Source: Weissella muntiaci
Lineage (GTDB): Bacteria > Bacillota > Bacilli > Lactobacillales > Lactobacillaceae
Assembly: GCF_008107635.1 (NCBI RefSeq)
Contig: NZ_SDGZ01000030.1
Span: forward strand, 1-46,119
DNA length: 46,119 bases
Reading direction: 5' to 3'
Within the stretch, counting starts at the first letter, position 1; every line of letters starts with the position of its first letter. The position numbers and the translations under genes were made by a program. The notes under the pieces were generated by a model. It worked only from the letters and a program-made list of their open reading frames with translations, searched no databases and was not told the origin of the DNA. This document shows positions 34,984 through 43,708 of this stretch, in pieces.

Positions 34984-35035
34984 AAAGACCGAATGAATCC
35001 TACTAAGTTAGCGGGAACATATCCGGTCTTTTTTT
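34984..35035. terminator. Terminator shared by yslB and trmB
   Basis: AAAGACCG and CGGTCTTT arms enclose a 35-nt loop and are followed by seven T on the plus strand. It lies between converging genes. Confidence 0.75.
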
Positions 35036-35057
35036 AATCTATTTTGTTAGCAAAGCC

Positions 35058-35720
35058 TTAATCAAAGCTCCCAGTAAATTTATAAATTGGGAACCCTTGC
35101 TCTGAAAATTTTTGTTCATACTCGGTCTCAACATTATCGAGCATCTTTTCACTGTCCTGATGTAGATTTAAAGATAATCCATCAGGCATAAACGTTACTC
35201 CATATTGCGCAAAACTATATAAGGAATATTCAAAAAGTCCCCGATTATCGGTCTTGAATTCTAGCTCACCACCCTTTGGCAGCACTGCTTGATATCCGCT
35301 CAAAAAGCTCTTATAGGTTAGTCGTCGATTTTCATGTCGCGTCTTAGGCCATGGATCAGAGAAGTTTAAATAAATCTTGCTAACCTCACCAGTTGTAAAG
35401 TATGTCTCCACACCTGCACCATCACCATAGATAAATTTCAGATTGGGCAGGTCAGTCTCATCATCAAAAGCCTTACGTGCCGCCACTGCAACTGCCGAGT
35501 CCTGAATTTCCATCCCAATAAAATTAATTGACGGATATTTTTTGGCCATCCCAATAATAAATTGGCCTTTACCAGTACCGATTTCTACGTGGATTGGTTG
35601 CTCTGCTGCAAAAATTGTTTGCCATTTTCCCTGTAACGCAACAGCATGTTCCTGATCAATCACTAAGTCAGCATGTTCTACCAACCATGGTCGAGCCCAT
35701 TTTTTATTTCTTAGACGCAT
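35058..35720 (-). CDS. trmB: tRNA (guanine-N7-)-methyltransferase
   Basis: A 220-residue SAM-dependent enzyme that makes m7G46 in tRNA. It shows VEIGTGKGQFIIGMA (SAM loop), NFIGMEIQDS and the TrmB signature NFSDPWPKTRHENRRLTY. The N-terminal LRNKKWARPWLVEH is typical of Firmicute members. Its own start region is short, and it ends at the shared terminator. Confidence 0.96.
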   Translation of the reverse strand: MRLRNKKWARPWLVEHADLVIDQEHAVALQGKWQTIFAAEQPIHVEIGTGKGQFIIGMAKKYPSINFIGMEIQDSAVAVAARKAFDDETDLPNLKFIYGDGAGVETYFTTGEVSKIYLNFSDPWPKTRHENRRLTYKSFLSGYQAVLPKGGELEFKTDNRGLFEYSLYSFAQYGVTFMPDGLSLNLHQDSEKMLDNVETEYEQKFSEQGFPIYKFTGSFD

Positions 35721-35865
35721 TTTTGCTCCTTAATTGCCGTGTGAGTTACACTCACACCATTAAATTTATTCTTGCATAATGATAACATGAAACCATTCTT
35801 CATCGGACAAATAAAAAAGATCGAGCAACTTTTTTCAAGTAAACTCAACCTTTAGTCTATAATTC

Positions 35866-37101
35866 TTATCCGCGTACATTTAAGGCGTTGATTTGCAATA
35901 ACGTATCAACGGCCTGTTGCATTACCTTGGTTGACACATATTCAAAGCGTCCGTGCATGTTTTCACCACCGGCAAATAGGTTTGGTGTTGGAAGGCCCAA
36001 GAAGGTGATCTTTGATCCATCTGTTCCACCACGAATTGGTTCGATAATTGGCTTAATATTAAGCTCTTCCATGGCTTGCTTAGCCAAATTAACCGAGGTC
36101 ATATCGTCCTTTAGAATCTCACCCATGTTGTAGTACTGATCCTTCATTGTCAATTTGATTCGATCAACACCGAATTCCTTGTTCATCTTATCGACAATTG
36201 ACGCCATCAAATCCTTGCGTTCCTCGAAGACTGCTCGTTCATGATCACGAATAATGTAAGCCATACTTGCTGACTCTGGAGTTCCCTCAAGGCTCAACAA
36301 ATGGAAGAAGCCTTCACGCCCCTCAGTCTTTTCTGGGCGGGCACCCTCAGGAAGTTGTGCATGCAAGTCCATTGCAACTTGCAAGGCATTCACCATAATA
36401 TCCTTAGCTGAGCCTGGATGAACATTTAATCCTTGAATCTCAATCACTGCCCCTGCCGCCGAGAAGGTCTCCCATTCTAGTTCACCCAATGGTCCACCAT
36501 CAACTGTGTAGGCAAAGTCTGCCCCAAAATCTGCAACGTGGAAGTTGTCTGCCCCAATTCCGATTTCCTCGTCAGGTCCGAAACCGAAGACTAACTTACC
36601 ATGTTTAATCTCGGGATGTGCCACCAAATGTTCGGCCATCGTTACAATTTCGGCTACTCCAGCCTTATCATCAGCACCTAACAGCGTAGTTCCATCTGTT
36701 GTGATTAATGTGTGGCCCGCATACTTCTTCAAAGATGCAAAGTCATTTGGTGATAATGTGAAATCATCATTTAACTTAATATCCGAAACACCGTCATAAT
36801 TCTCAACAAACTGAGGATTAATATTTTCCGCGTTGAAATCTGCTGTGTCAACGTGTGAAATAAAGCCAATCGTCGGTACGGTTGCGTCAATGTTTGAAGC
36901 TAATTCTGCAAAAACATAACCGTCAGACATTGTCCGAACGTTTTCTAGTCCGATTGATGTCAATTCCTCTGCAAGGTCCTTCAAGAATGCAACTTCCTTA
37001 GGATCTGATGGAATTGTTTCTGAATCTTCGTTTGATCGTGTATTTACTTTTACGTAACCTACAAAACGATCAACTAACTTAGGATATGCTGTTTCACTCA
37101 T
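35866..37101 (-). CDS. pepT: Peptidase T (tripeptide aminopeptidase)
   Basis: A 411-residue M20B metallopeptidase releasing the N-terminal residue from tripeptides, which helps lactic acid bacteria use casein-like peptides. The metal ligands are visible in [42 protein letters not shown] and [14 protein letters not shown]. The substrate loop [15 protein letters not shown] and [33 protein letters not shown] are also present. It is cytoplasmic, with no signal peptide. Confidence 0.97.
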   Translation of the reverse strand: MSETAYPKLVDRFVGYVKVNTRSNEDSETIPSDPKEVAFLKDLAEELTSIGLENVRTMSDGYVFAELASNIDATVPTIGFISHVDTADFNAENINPQFVENYDGVSDIKLNDDFTLSPNDFASLKKYAGHTLITTDGTTLLGADDKAGVAEIVTMAEHLVAHPEIKHGKLVFGFGPDEEIGIGADNFHVADFGADFAYTVDGGPLGELEWETFSAAGAVIEIQGLNVHPGSAKDIMVNALQVAMDLHAQLPEGARPEKTEGREGFFHLLSLEGTPESASMAYIIRDHERAVFEERKDLMASIVDKMNKEFGVDRIKLTMKDQYYNMGEILKDDMTSVNLAKQAMEELNIKPIIEPIRGGTDGSKITFLGLPTPNLFAGGENMHGRFEYVSTKVMQQAVDTLLQINALNVRG

Positions 37102-37122
37102 AAAAATAACCTCTCAAATTTG

Positions 37123-37920
37123 TTAAATATAGGTGTATGGATCCGTATTGATTTTGGAAGCGATTACGTCTATTAAGTTCCAATTATAATCCTTTTGCCA
37201 TTGCTTAACCAGTGTAACTAATTTTTCCTTGGCAATCGCTTCCATATGATGATCCGGATCAATTACCACAAAATCATCTGCTAAAACATCATGTGCTCGG
37301 TGATAATAAAAGTCAGCGGTCACGTAAGCATCCGCACCAGCCTGCATTGCTAATGGATATTCTGATCCACCATCCCCACCAAGCACAGCGATCGTCTTAA
37401 TCTGACGTTCCAAATCATTCGCGATTACTCGAACCGCTTGCACATTAAATAAATCTCTTACAAAGTCTGCATATTCCCTTACTGTCACTGGTTGTTCGAG
37501 TTCACCAATGCGCCCCATGCCAGTTTTACCATCAGGATTGGCGACCAACGGACGCACACCACTTAATTTCAACGCCTCTGCCAACCAGTCGTTCATCCCG
37601 CCCGTTGCTGCATCCAAGTTAGTGTGCGCCGCGTACACGACAATATCATGCTTGATTAAATCTGCATACATTTTATTCTGAGGGTTGCTTAAATCTAAAT
37701 TTCGAGTGGGCTTAAAAATCATTGGATGATGCGCAAAGATAAAATCAACCCCTAAATCAATCGCCTCTTGAACTACTTCTGGCCGTACGTCAAGAGTCGT
37801 CATAACCCTCGCAATTTCTTGATTTGGATTACCTAACTGTATTCCAATTGGATCACGCTCCCAAGCTAACGCCTTAGGTGCATATTGCTCAATTTGTGCA
37901 ATTAATGTTGCTGCTTGCAT
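37123..37920 (-). CDS. Nif3-like dinuclear metal centre protein (YqfO type)
   Basis: A 265-residue protein with the Nif3/GTP cyclohydrolase I type 2-like signature: IGIQLGNPNQEIARVMTTLDVRPEVV, FAHHPMIFKPTRNLDLSNP, AHTNLDAATGGMNDWLAE, GGDGGSEYPLAMQAGADAYVTADFYYH and a closing DPDHHMEAI. The histidines coordinate two metals in a hexameric toroid. It lacks the PII-like insertion of the longer Bacillus YqfO. Its ATG overlaps the trmK stop by one base (TAATG), as yqfN-yqfO are coupled in Bacillus. Confidence 0.92.
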   Translation of the reverse strand: MQAATLIAQIEQYAPKALAWERDPIGIQLGNPNQEIARVMTTLDVRPEVVQEAIDLGVDFIFAHHPMIFKPTRNLDLSNPQNKMYADLIKHDIVVYAAHTNLDAATGGMNDWLAEALKLSGVRPLVANPDGKTGMGRIGELEQPVTVREYADFVRDLFNVQAVRVIANDLERQIKTIAVLGGDGGSEYPLAMQAGADAYVTADFYYHRAHDVLADDFVVIDPDHHMEAIAKEKLVTLVKQWQKDYNWNLIDVIASKINTDPYTYI

Positions 37921-38609
37921 TAATCTAACGCCTCCTTAATTGCTTTAATCTGCTCTTGATATTTCTCAAAAGCAGACGTGTCAGCCTTCTTTTTCTGTAT
38001 AAGCTGTGCCGTAATATTTTCTCGCCTTTTAAGTTCCTTAGACCAATATTCACGCCAAATACTTGGTTTCCGCTCCAGATTGTAAGGCCCAAAATTCAGT
38101 GCTTGCTCATCCAAGTGCATTTTCCCAATTACTGCCACCAAAATCTCATAGTAATGACCATCTTCATAAATCATGGTCTCTTCTTGCAAATGATAACCAT
38201 GTTCCATTAGCCAACGTCTGACCAAATCAACATCCGTATTGGGCTGCAAAATTAATGTTGCATAGTGCTTATCATCCTTGAAATCGGCAGCTAAGATATC
38301 GGCAATCAGATGCCCCCCCATACCAGCAATCGTCACTACATCGATTTCATCGGTCGGCGTTATTGCAGCCAATCCATTTGCCAATCTTGCCTCAAGCACT
38401 TGCCCTAAACGATGGCGCTCAATCTCTTCAAGTACGTTTTTATATGGACCGACTGCAACCTCACCGGCGATGGCATAGGCGATTTTCTGATTTAGTAGCA
38501 AATTTGCAGGTAAATAAGCGTGATCAGAACCGATATCTGCCAAACGGGTTCCTTCTGGAACAAACTTTGCAACTGCTTCTAAGCGTTTCGATAGGTGTAC
38601 TGCGTCCAT
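37920..38609 (-). CDS. trmK: tRNA (adenine-N1)-methyltransferase TrmK
   Basis: A 229-residue SAM-dependent enzyme (YqfN) that methylates A22 of tRNA. LADIGSDHAYLPANLL is the SAM loop, VVTIAGMGGHLIADIL follows, and a C-terminal coiled-coil (about residues 180-229, rich in Lys/Glu) matches the family. I start at MDAVHLSKRL, with GGAG 7 nt upstream. A four-codon longer frame is unsupported. Confidence 0.94.
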   Translation of the reverse strand: MDAVHLSKRLEAVAKFVPEGTRLADIGSDHAYLPANLLLNQKIAYAIAGEVAVGPYKNVLEEIERHRLGQVLEARLANGLAAITPTDEIDVVTIAGMGGHLIADILAADFKDDKHYATLILQPNTDVDLVRRWLMEHGYHLQEETMIYEDGHYYEILVAVIGKMHLDEQALNFGPYNLERKPSIWREYWSKELKRRENITAQLIQKKKADTSAFEKYQEQIKAIKEALD

Positions 38610-38664
38610 TAATAACTCCAATAATCTTTTCTATTGCTTCTAGTTTAACAAATATTTACAAAAC

Positions 38665-38717
38665 AAAAAACGCCAGCGTTTATAGAATCAAATTGATCCT
38701 AACAACCACGCTGGCGT
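38665..38717 (-). terminator. Terminator after the nucleoside deoxyribosyltransferase gene
   Basis: ACGCCAGCGT and ACGCTGGCGT form a 10-bp GC-rich stem around a long loop, followed by T on the minus strand. It also closes the region between this gene and trmK. Confidence 0.8.
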
Positions 38718-38731
38718 ACAAATCTTATTTT

Positions 38732-39247
38732 TTAAAATACTTCTCGATCAGCTTCTTTGTAAGGAAGTGATAAGAAATCATAGTTAGTTAGCCCATCAAT
38801 GATGTTCTTCTCTCCACGGAAATAAGCCGTGTACATCGTCAACATCAAATTAAGTGGCTCATCCGTCTCTTCATCAAATTGAACCATAATCACTGGCTTA
38901 CCTTGAGCATGACCATATCCAATTTCCCAGATCGTACCTTCATCTGGACGAACATTGCCAGCTTCTTTATCAAAGTCCAATACAGCAACAATCAAGTCAG
39001 CTTGATTAATTTGACGAACATCGGAATCAAAAGTTGCTGTTTGCCATTCCTTGGTATGCATCGCTTCAGCCAAAACACCATTACCGTACTTATTAACGAT
39101 CTCGTCATTTTGGTTTTCCATCGGCTCAAAGATATAGCCAATATGTTGGTTCGCTTCCAAAGCTGCTCCAACCTTCTTTAAACGGTCAATCTGTCCATCA
39201 GAAAAGAAAGGACCCGCTAGGTAAACACGTAACTTCTCACTTGCCAT
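38732..39247 (-). CDS. Nucleoside 2-deoxyribosyltransferase
   Basis: A 171-residue enzyme of the lactobacillus NTD family, which swaps the base of 2'-deoxyribonucleosides in purine and pyrimidine salvage. VYLAGPFFSDGQIDRL forms the nucleotide-binding start, NQADLIVAVLDF follows, and DEGTIWEIGYGHAQGKPV holds the catalytic glutamate. The length is close to the usual 155-170. It is a separate gene with its own terminator, upstream of trmK. Confidence 0.9.
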   Translation of the reverse strand: MASEKLRVYLAGPFFSDGQIDRLKKVGAALEANQHIGYIFEPMENQNDEIVNKYGNGVLAEAMHTKEWQTATFDSDVRQINQADLIVAVLDFDKEAGNVRPDEGTIWEIGYGHAQGKPVIMVQFDEETDEPLNLMLTMYTAYFRGEKNIIDGLTNYDFLSLPYKEADREVF

Positions 39248-39276
39248 AATAAAACTCCTAGAAGAAATTAGAATGA

Positions 39277-40551
39277 TTAATCATTCTTGCTTTCATCATA
39301 CAACGCAAGCATCTCTGTGTCATCAGGCACAATTTGTAAGTAGCTACTGATTGCTTGATCAGCTAATGCTAACTCACCCTCCTCACGGAAGTAAAAGTAA
39401 GCTTGACGCAAGAAATCCGCATTATCCAGGTAAAATGGCAGCGCCGCATTCCAATATTTGGTTGCCATCTCAAAGTCTTCTAACGCTTGATAACTTTGTG
39501 CTAAATTCCAATAAATCGTTGGATCAACTTCTGCGTCATCATCACTCAGGAATTGGCTCAGTAAATTAATATTATTAATATGGTCATGCAATGCTACCAT
39601 CAAATTCGAATAGCCTAGCGTCAAGGCTAAGTCACCAGGATTATTTATCAAACCTTCACGATACAAATCATCGGCGACTTCCATTTGTCCCAAACTTTGT
39701 GCTGTTCGAGCCGCCTTTACAATTAAAGCAATGTTAAATGCATCGGTCGCAATTCCAGCCTGATAGGTAATCAAAGCCTGATCAAGATCACCTTTATCTT
39801 CATAAAGGCGTCCCAAAGGTTCATATAGTCCACCATACGATGCATCAAGCTCTTGCAACTCTTCCAAAGCTTTAATCGCACGTTCACTCTGCTCTTCATC
39901 TGCTGCATACAACATTGCCAATTGGAATTGAACATCCGGTGTTAAATCGGTTGCCTTAATCTGCTCAAGGTAACCCAAGGCCGTCTCATTCTCACCAGTC
40001 AACGCATACGCAACCCCGATCCGCGAAGCAATGTCCAGTCCTGAGAAGCGACGTTCACCAGCCGCCAGAAGCTCACGATAATACGGAATTGCCTGTTCAT
40101 ATTTACCCGTTGAGAAGTAATGCTCCGCCAATGCGAAATCAATGATTGGTTCATCTGGAGCAACCTGCTTTGCAACAATTAGCTTATTTTCAGCTGATTC
40201 TACCAAGCCTTCTGACGAGTACAAATCTGCCATTACCAACAATGCTTCCACGTATGCATCAGAAGTGGCAGTGATCCCTGCTAAATAGTCCAATGCTAGA
40301 TCCGTCTCGTCCTCATCAATCGCAATATCAGCGAGCGCCGTTCGCAATTGATCCTCATCTGGATATTTTGCTAATAAGTTTTCATACGCCCGCTTAGCCT
40401 GTGTGGCGAAACCTAATCCGTATAATTCCTCAGCCAAGGAGTAAATTGTCTCATCATCATCATGGCGTAACGCCGACGCATAGGATTTCTTAGCTTCATC
40501 GAGTTGCCCACTAGCCAGCTCATCTAACATGCGCTCTGAAAATGTTGTCAT
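39277..40551 (-). CDS. Tetratricopeptide repeat protein
   Basis: A 424-residue acidic protein built almost wholly of TPR units, at least nine by eye, each about 34 residues (for example EQAIPYYRELLAAGERRFSGLDIASRIGVAYALTGENETALGYL). No signal peptide or membrane helix is visible, so it is a cytoplasmic scaffold. Its partners are unknown. It resembles the long TPR protein (YpiA type) found in lactobacilli. A small basic ORF lies 25 nt upstream. Confidence 0.85.
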   Translation of the reverse strand: MTTFSERMLDELASGQLDEAKKSYASALRHDDDETIYSLAEELYGLGFATQAKRAYENLLAKYPDEDQLRTALADIAIDEDETDLALDYLAGITATSDAYVEALLVMADLYSSEGLVESAENKLIVAKQVAPDEPIIDFALAEHYFSTGKYEQAIPYYRELLAAGERRFSGLDIASRIGVAYALTGENETALGYLEQIKATDLTPDVQFQLAMLYAADEEQSERAIKALEELQELDASYGGLYEPLGRLYEDKGDLDQALITYQAGIATDAFNIALIVKAARTAQSLGQMEVADDLYREGLINNPGDLALTLGYSNLMVALHDHINNINLLSQFLSDDDAEVDPTIYWNLAQSYQALEDFEMATKYWNAALPFYLDNADFLRQAYFYFREEGELALADQAISSYLQIVPDDTEMLALYDESKND

Positions 40552-40576
40552 TATAAGAACCTCTCTTTTTCTATCC

Positions 40577-40711
40577 TTACTTTTGGCTTTGCTTACGTGC
40601 CTTTTCTAATAGCGCTGCTCGTGCTGCCTTCTTTTGCTCTTGTGTCACATTACCGTGATTATTCGCACCTCGCGAAAAATCATTTGATTTAATTGAACCT
40701 TTTGACGTCAT
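40577..40711 (-). CDS. Small basic protein of 44 residues, unknown function
   Basis: A short frame reading MTSKGSIKSNDFSRGANNHG, then a Lys/Ala/Arg-rich helix ending in KARKQSQK. GGGAGG lies 6 nt before the ATG, which makes translation likely. It precedes the TPR gene closely and may be co-transcribed with it. I do not recognise a family. The predicted amphipathic, cationic C-terminus could bind nucleic acid or membrane. Confidence 0.6.
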   Translation of the reverse strand: MTSKGSIKSNDFSRGANNHGNVTQEQKKAARAALLEKARKQSQK

Positions 40712-40766
40712 TTTATCCTCCCGAGAATTCTTGTATAATAAAAGTTAAAAAAGAGGGCATATCTAT

Positions 40767-41243
40767 ATGGTTATGGAAGCATATTTTAAACAACTTCGTA
40801 AGAAAATTGGACATGACGAAATCATTATGCCCGGTGTTGCTGGCGTTTTGTTTGATGAAAGTCGTCAGCGAATCCTAATGGAACGTCGCCGTGACGACTC
40901 GACTGGCTGGAGCTTAGTTGGTGGTCTGCAAAACCTTGGCGAATCCGCCCCCGAATCAATGGTTCGTGAATTCAAGGAGGAAACTGGTCTAGACGTTTCC
41001 GTATCAAAGCTAATCGGTGTTGATACCAATTTTCACCATACTTTTCCAAATGGTGATCAAGCTCAAATCCCCATGTTCCTATTCGAAGTTACCGCTCTTG
41101 GCGGGCAACTTCACGCTGATGGTGATGAGACGCTTCAACTCACCTATGTGCCAATCACCCCACTACCTCAAATGTACAACACTCAACACCAACTTGCCGT
41201 TGAACAACTTGCCAAAAAAGCGCCTTATGGTTGGTTCTTCTAG
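40767..41243 (+). CDS. Nudix hydrolase
   Basis: A 158-residue protein with a full Nudix box, GGLQNLGESAPESMVREFKEETGLDV (the GX5EX7REUXEEXGU pattern), at about residues 50-75. An N-terminal MPGVAGVLFDESRQRILMERRR strand comes before it. Nudix enzymes hydrolyse nucleoside diphosphates linked to another moiety. The substrate is not predictable. GAGGGC lies 8 nt upstream of the ATG, and TATAAT at 40734-40739 is a likely -10. It diverges from the small ORF and TPR gene. Confidence 0.85.
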   Translation: MVMEAYFKQLRKKIGHDEIIMPGVAGVLFDESRQRILMERRRDDSTGWSLVGGLQNLGESAPESMVREFKEETGLDVSVSKLIGVDTNFHHTFPNGDQAQIPMFLFEVTALGGQLHADGDETLQLTYVPITPLPQMYNTQHQLAVEQLAKKAPYGWFF

Positions 41244-41258
41244 GCTATAACTAACATA

Positions 41259-41292
41259 GGGCGAATAAGACTAATGCTTATTCGCCCTTTTT
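41259..41292 (+). terminator. Terminator after the Nudix gene
   Basis: GGGCGAATAAG and CTTATTCGCCC form an 11-bp perfect stem followed by five T on the plus strand. Confidence 0.93.
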
Positions 41293-41314
41293 ATTCAACT
41301 GAGTTAACAATTAA

Positions 41315-41458
41315 CTACTTTTCATCTGCCAAAATTGCATCTAGCTCTTCCGCAGAATTCAGCAATTCGACATGAATCTCCCCTCGCTTCAGTTGCAATT
41401 CAACATCACGAGTTAAACGAGCAGCAATTTTCTTTGTAAGACGGTCACGTTTCTTCAT
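41315..41458 (-). CDS. Small charged protein of 47 residues, unknown function
   Basis: A frame reading MKKRDRLTKKIAARLTRDVE and ending in an acidic helix (SAEELDAILADEK). AAGGTGG lies about 11 nt upstream of the ATG. It follows the small membrane protein by 22 nt, so the two probably share a transcript. It has a basic N-terminal half and an acidic C-terminal half. No family is recognised. Confidence 0.55.
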   Translation of the reverse strand: MKKRDRLTKKIAARLTRDVELQLKRGEIHVELLNSAEELDAILADEK

Positions 41459-41479
41459 TTTCCTAAATCCACCTTTAAA

Positions 41480-41677
41480 TTATTTTTTTATGAATAATAC
41501 AATAAAACCCCAAACAATCAGGATTAATCCAATACCAAAGGTAAAAAGCACGTGCGCCAATTTACCACCAAGCGTCGATTTATCGCGAGCTCCACGATAT
41601 TTTCTAATTCCTTGGCCACCCGCAAAAAATTGCCAAATGCCCAAGCCGATAAAAATCAGTCCAAACCAGCGTCCCAT
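41480..41677 (-). CDS. Small membrane protein of 65 residues
   Basis: Two predicted transmembrane helices (about 4-20 and 43-62) flank a basic loop, GQGIRKYRGARDKSTLGGK. The sequence is rich in Gly/Ile/Phe. I do not recognise a named family. An SD-like AGGAG precedes the ATG. It is likely in one operon with the 47-residue ORF downstream. Confidence 0.6.
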   Translation of the reverse strand: MGRWFGLIFIGLGIWQFFAGGQGIRKYRGARDKSTLGGKLAHVLFTFGIGLILIVWGFIVLFIKK

Positions 41678-41775
41678 GGGATATCACTCCTAATATATTG
41701 ATATTATAAATTATAGCGTAAATTGACCCATAAAAACAAAAAGCTTCAAATATTACTCAAGTCAAACGAATAAGC

Positions 41776-41816
41776 AAAGGCCGAATAATTTCAAAATCGA
41801 AATCATCCGGCCTTTT
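41776..41816 (-). terminator. Terminator after tRNA-Val
   Basis: AAAGGCCG and CGGCCTTT arms with inner ATTTC/GAAAT pairs form a near-perfect stem starting 5 nt past the tRNA. Confidence 0.85.
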
Positions 41817-41821
41817 AACAA

Positions 41822-41894
41822 TGGACGTTACAGGGATCGAACCTGTGACCCCCTGCTTGTAAGGCAGGTGCTCTCCCAGCTGAGCTAAACGTCC
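41822..41894 (-). tRNA. tRNA-Val (anticodon UAC)
   Basis: A 73-nt cloverleaf on the minus strand. The acceptor arm is GGACGTT/AACGTCC with discriminator A. The D arm carries AGCTCAGCTGGGAGAGC. The anticodon stem CCTGC/GCAGG has loop CTTACAA, giving anticodon TAC, and the T arm is ACAGG-TTCGAAC-CTGT. CCA is not encoded. Confidence 0.97.
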
Positions 41895-41924
41895 AAAACA
41901 AATATAACTTTAACAACGTTATTT

Positions 41925-41953
41925 ATAATAACCAATATACAATCTTTTTGCAA
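41925..41953 (-). promoter_or_regulatory. Promoter for tRNA-Val
   Basis: TTGCAA (41953-41948) and TATTAT (41930-41925) on the minus strand with 17-nt spacing, about 30 nt before the tRNA. The rest of 41954-42127 holds no gene. Confidence 0.65.
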
Positions 41954-42127
41954 GACTTTTTTAACTGCGCAAATTAACATCAATATTTTCCCCAAACTTT
42001 AATGGAATTTATCAATTTTAGGGTCTGTTCAAAATCTTGTAATCAGAGTAAAATAGTCCACTGTGGGTAAAACGTTAATATAACCGACGTGAATGATATT
42101 TGAAAGAAACTTTTTAAAGAGGATATT

Positions 42128-43279
42128 ATGGATAATCCAGTTACAGAACGTGGCTCATTTCCACTAATGGCTGATGTTAGAGACTTTTTTTGGAAAGATA
42201 AAGTCTTCTTGGTAGCATTTATTTTGGCCGTTATCTCGGTCATTTTTGGCCGTTTTGAAACTAAATTTTTTGATTATAAGGTGATCTTCACCGTATTTGG
42301 GTTAATGCTAGTTATCGGTGGATTTAAGTCAACCGGGTTACTTCGTTATATGGGTCAATCGCTAGTTAAACGTAGTCAAACGACGCGTCAGCTCGTAAGA
42401 TTTACGACTATGTTAACCTTCTTTATGGCAATCTTCTTTACTAACGATTTAACCATCTTAACGGTTCTACCTCTTTATTTAACAATTACAAAAGATGTTA
42501 CCGATCGTCGCAGTGTCTACATTGGCGCAGCCCTCATCTTACCGGCTGTTCACCTTGGATCCTCACTGTTTCCATTTGGTAATCCGCATAATCTCTATGC
42601 CTATTCATTTTTTCATATGAACAACCTTGAATTTTTCAAGGGAACTGGGTTATTATTTATCGCTGGATTTATCGTATTAAATTTAGCGGTTCAATTCTTT
42701 ATCAGTAATGAGCCTTTTACTATTAACACTCAAGTTGACGCTTTTGATAAGGTCGAAGCAACATTGTATACGTTACTAATGGCCTTAATGGCTGCTTCCG
42801 TCTTCGGTTGGATCTCTTATATGTATGCCGCTGCCATTACAGCAGTAGTTGTTCTCTTCCACAAACCTAAGTTGTTTGCCGAGGTCGACTATCACCTATT
42901 GTTGACATTCGTTTGTTTCTTCCTGATTGTTGGAAACATCGTTAGTATTAAACCAATTACAGAATTAATCTCAGCGGCCTTCGTTGGACCACATACTTCA
43001 TTTCTGGGAACCGTCCTAGTTAGTCAAGTTATCTCCAACATTTCTTCAACCGTCCTAATTTCACCATTCACTACTCATGGTATGTCAGTCCTACTAGGTG
43101 CTGATATTGGCGGAATTGGTACGGTCGTAGCTTCGATGGCAACCTTGATTTCATATAAGATTATCATGGTCGCCGCTCGAAGTGAGGCTAAAGGCTTTGC
43201 AAAATATTTTGCTTACATTAACACAATTTTCTTTATCATTTTTACAATCATCGGATTGGGGATTGTTTCAATCCTATAA
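42128..43279 (+). CDS. ArsB/NhaD (SLC13-like) ion transporter family permease
   Basis: A 383-residue protein with about ten transmembrane helices. FFTNDLTILTVLPLYLTIT and GSSLFPFGNPHNLYAYSFF form the two hairpin-like motifs of the ion transporter superfamily (YbiR/ArsB/SLC13 type), with a second repeat around NISSTVLISPFTTHG. The substrate could be a carboxylate, arsenite or Na+/H+. The sequence does not decide. The N-terminus ahead of the first helix is about 25 residues. GAGGATATT lies before the ATG. It is a single-gene unit with a strong terminator. Confidence 0.78.
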   Translation: MDNPVTERGSFPLMADVRDFFWKDKVFLVAFILAVISVIFGRFETKFFDYKVIFTVFGLMLVIGGFKSTGLLRYMGQSLVKRSQTTRQLVRFTTMLTFFMAIFFTNDLTILTVLPLYLTITKDVTDRRSVYIGAALILPAVHLGSSLFPFGNPHNLYAYSFFHMNNLEFFKGTGLLFIAGFIVLNLAVQFFISNEPFTINTQVDAFDKVEATLYTLLMALMAASVFGWISYMYAAAITAVVVLFHKPKLFAEVDYHLLLTFVCFFLIVGNIVSIKPITELISAAFVGPHTSFLGTVLVSQVISNISSTVLISPFTTHGMSVLLGADIGGIGTVVASMATLISYKIIMVAARSEAKGFAKYFAYINTIFFIIFTIIGLGIVSIL

Positions 43280-43317
43280 AAAACATCAGACAATTCCAAA
43301 TTGCCTGATGTTTTTTT
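43280..43317. terminator. Bidirectional terminator between the permease and HesB-like genes
   Basis: AACATCAG-CAAT and ATTG-CTGATGTT arms enclose a short loop with A/T runs on both sides, between converging genes. Confidence 0.92.
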
Positions 43318-43321
43318 ATTT

Positions 43322-43663
43322 CTATCGTGTTTGCAAGCTCATATTAGGATCAATCATTCCTGAATCCCCTTTTAACTGAAAGCGAAGATACTTATCAAGA
43401 TCAATTGATGCATTCTCATCCAACTGATTTATAGCGTATCCTTTAACATAGACTTGTCCAAGATTGCTTGGTACCGTCTCATCAAAGTCCTTACTTATTT
43501 TTTCAGGATCAACAACAATTAAATTAAAGGCCACATCTAACGTGCATGTCGCTTCATCAGAAAACGGACCGACACCATCATCGAAATCTAATACTAATGC
43601 CTTATTCGGCTCTAAATCTCGTTCAACTCGTTCCTTCGCTGCATCTGAAAATACAATCTTCAT
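43322..43663 (-). CDS. HesB/YqkB-like protein, second paralogue
   Basis: A 113-residue protein starting MKIVFSDAAKERVERDL and carrying ALVLDFDDGVGPFSDEATC, the same DDGV-P-S motif as the gene at 29683. It has a single cysteine and lacks the CxnCGC pattern of A-type iron-sulfur carriers, so it is a YqkB-type member of unknown role. I prefer the third codon ATG as start. It ends at the shared terminator and lies downstream of dtd. Confidence 0.72.
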   Translation of the reverse strand: MKIVFSDAAKERVERDLEPNKALVLDFDDGVGPFSDEATCTLDVAFNLIVVDPEKISKDFDETVPSNLGQVYVKGYAINQLDENASIDLDKYLRFQLKGDSGMIDPNMSLQTR

Positions 43664-43708
43664 CACCATTTCCCCCTTTATTAGCTTACACTATATGGTA
43701 CACCTTTC

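Noticed and set aside
35810-35865. Possible terminator after pepT
   Set aside because: The complementary stretches are short and offset, with no clear stem before the T run.
39277-40551. Solenoid repeats as a DNA repeat array
   Set aside because: The repetition is at protein level (TPR) with no tandem DNA identity.
40577-41677. Type I or II toxin-antitoxin system
   Set aside because: No recognisable toxin or antitoxin motif. The genes are kept as unknown small ORFs.
42015-42045. GGGTCTGTTCAAA segment resembling an insertion-sequence end
   Set aside because: No inverted partner, target duplication or transposase remnant is nearby.
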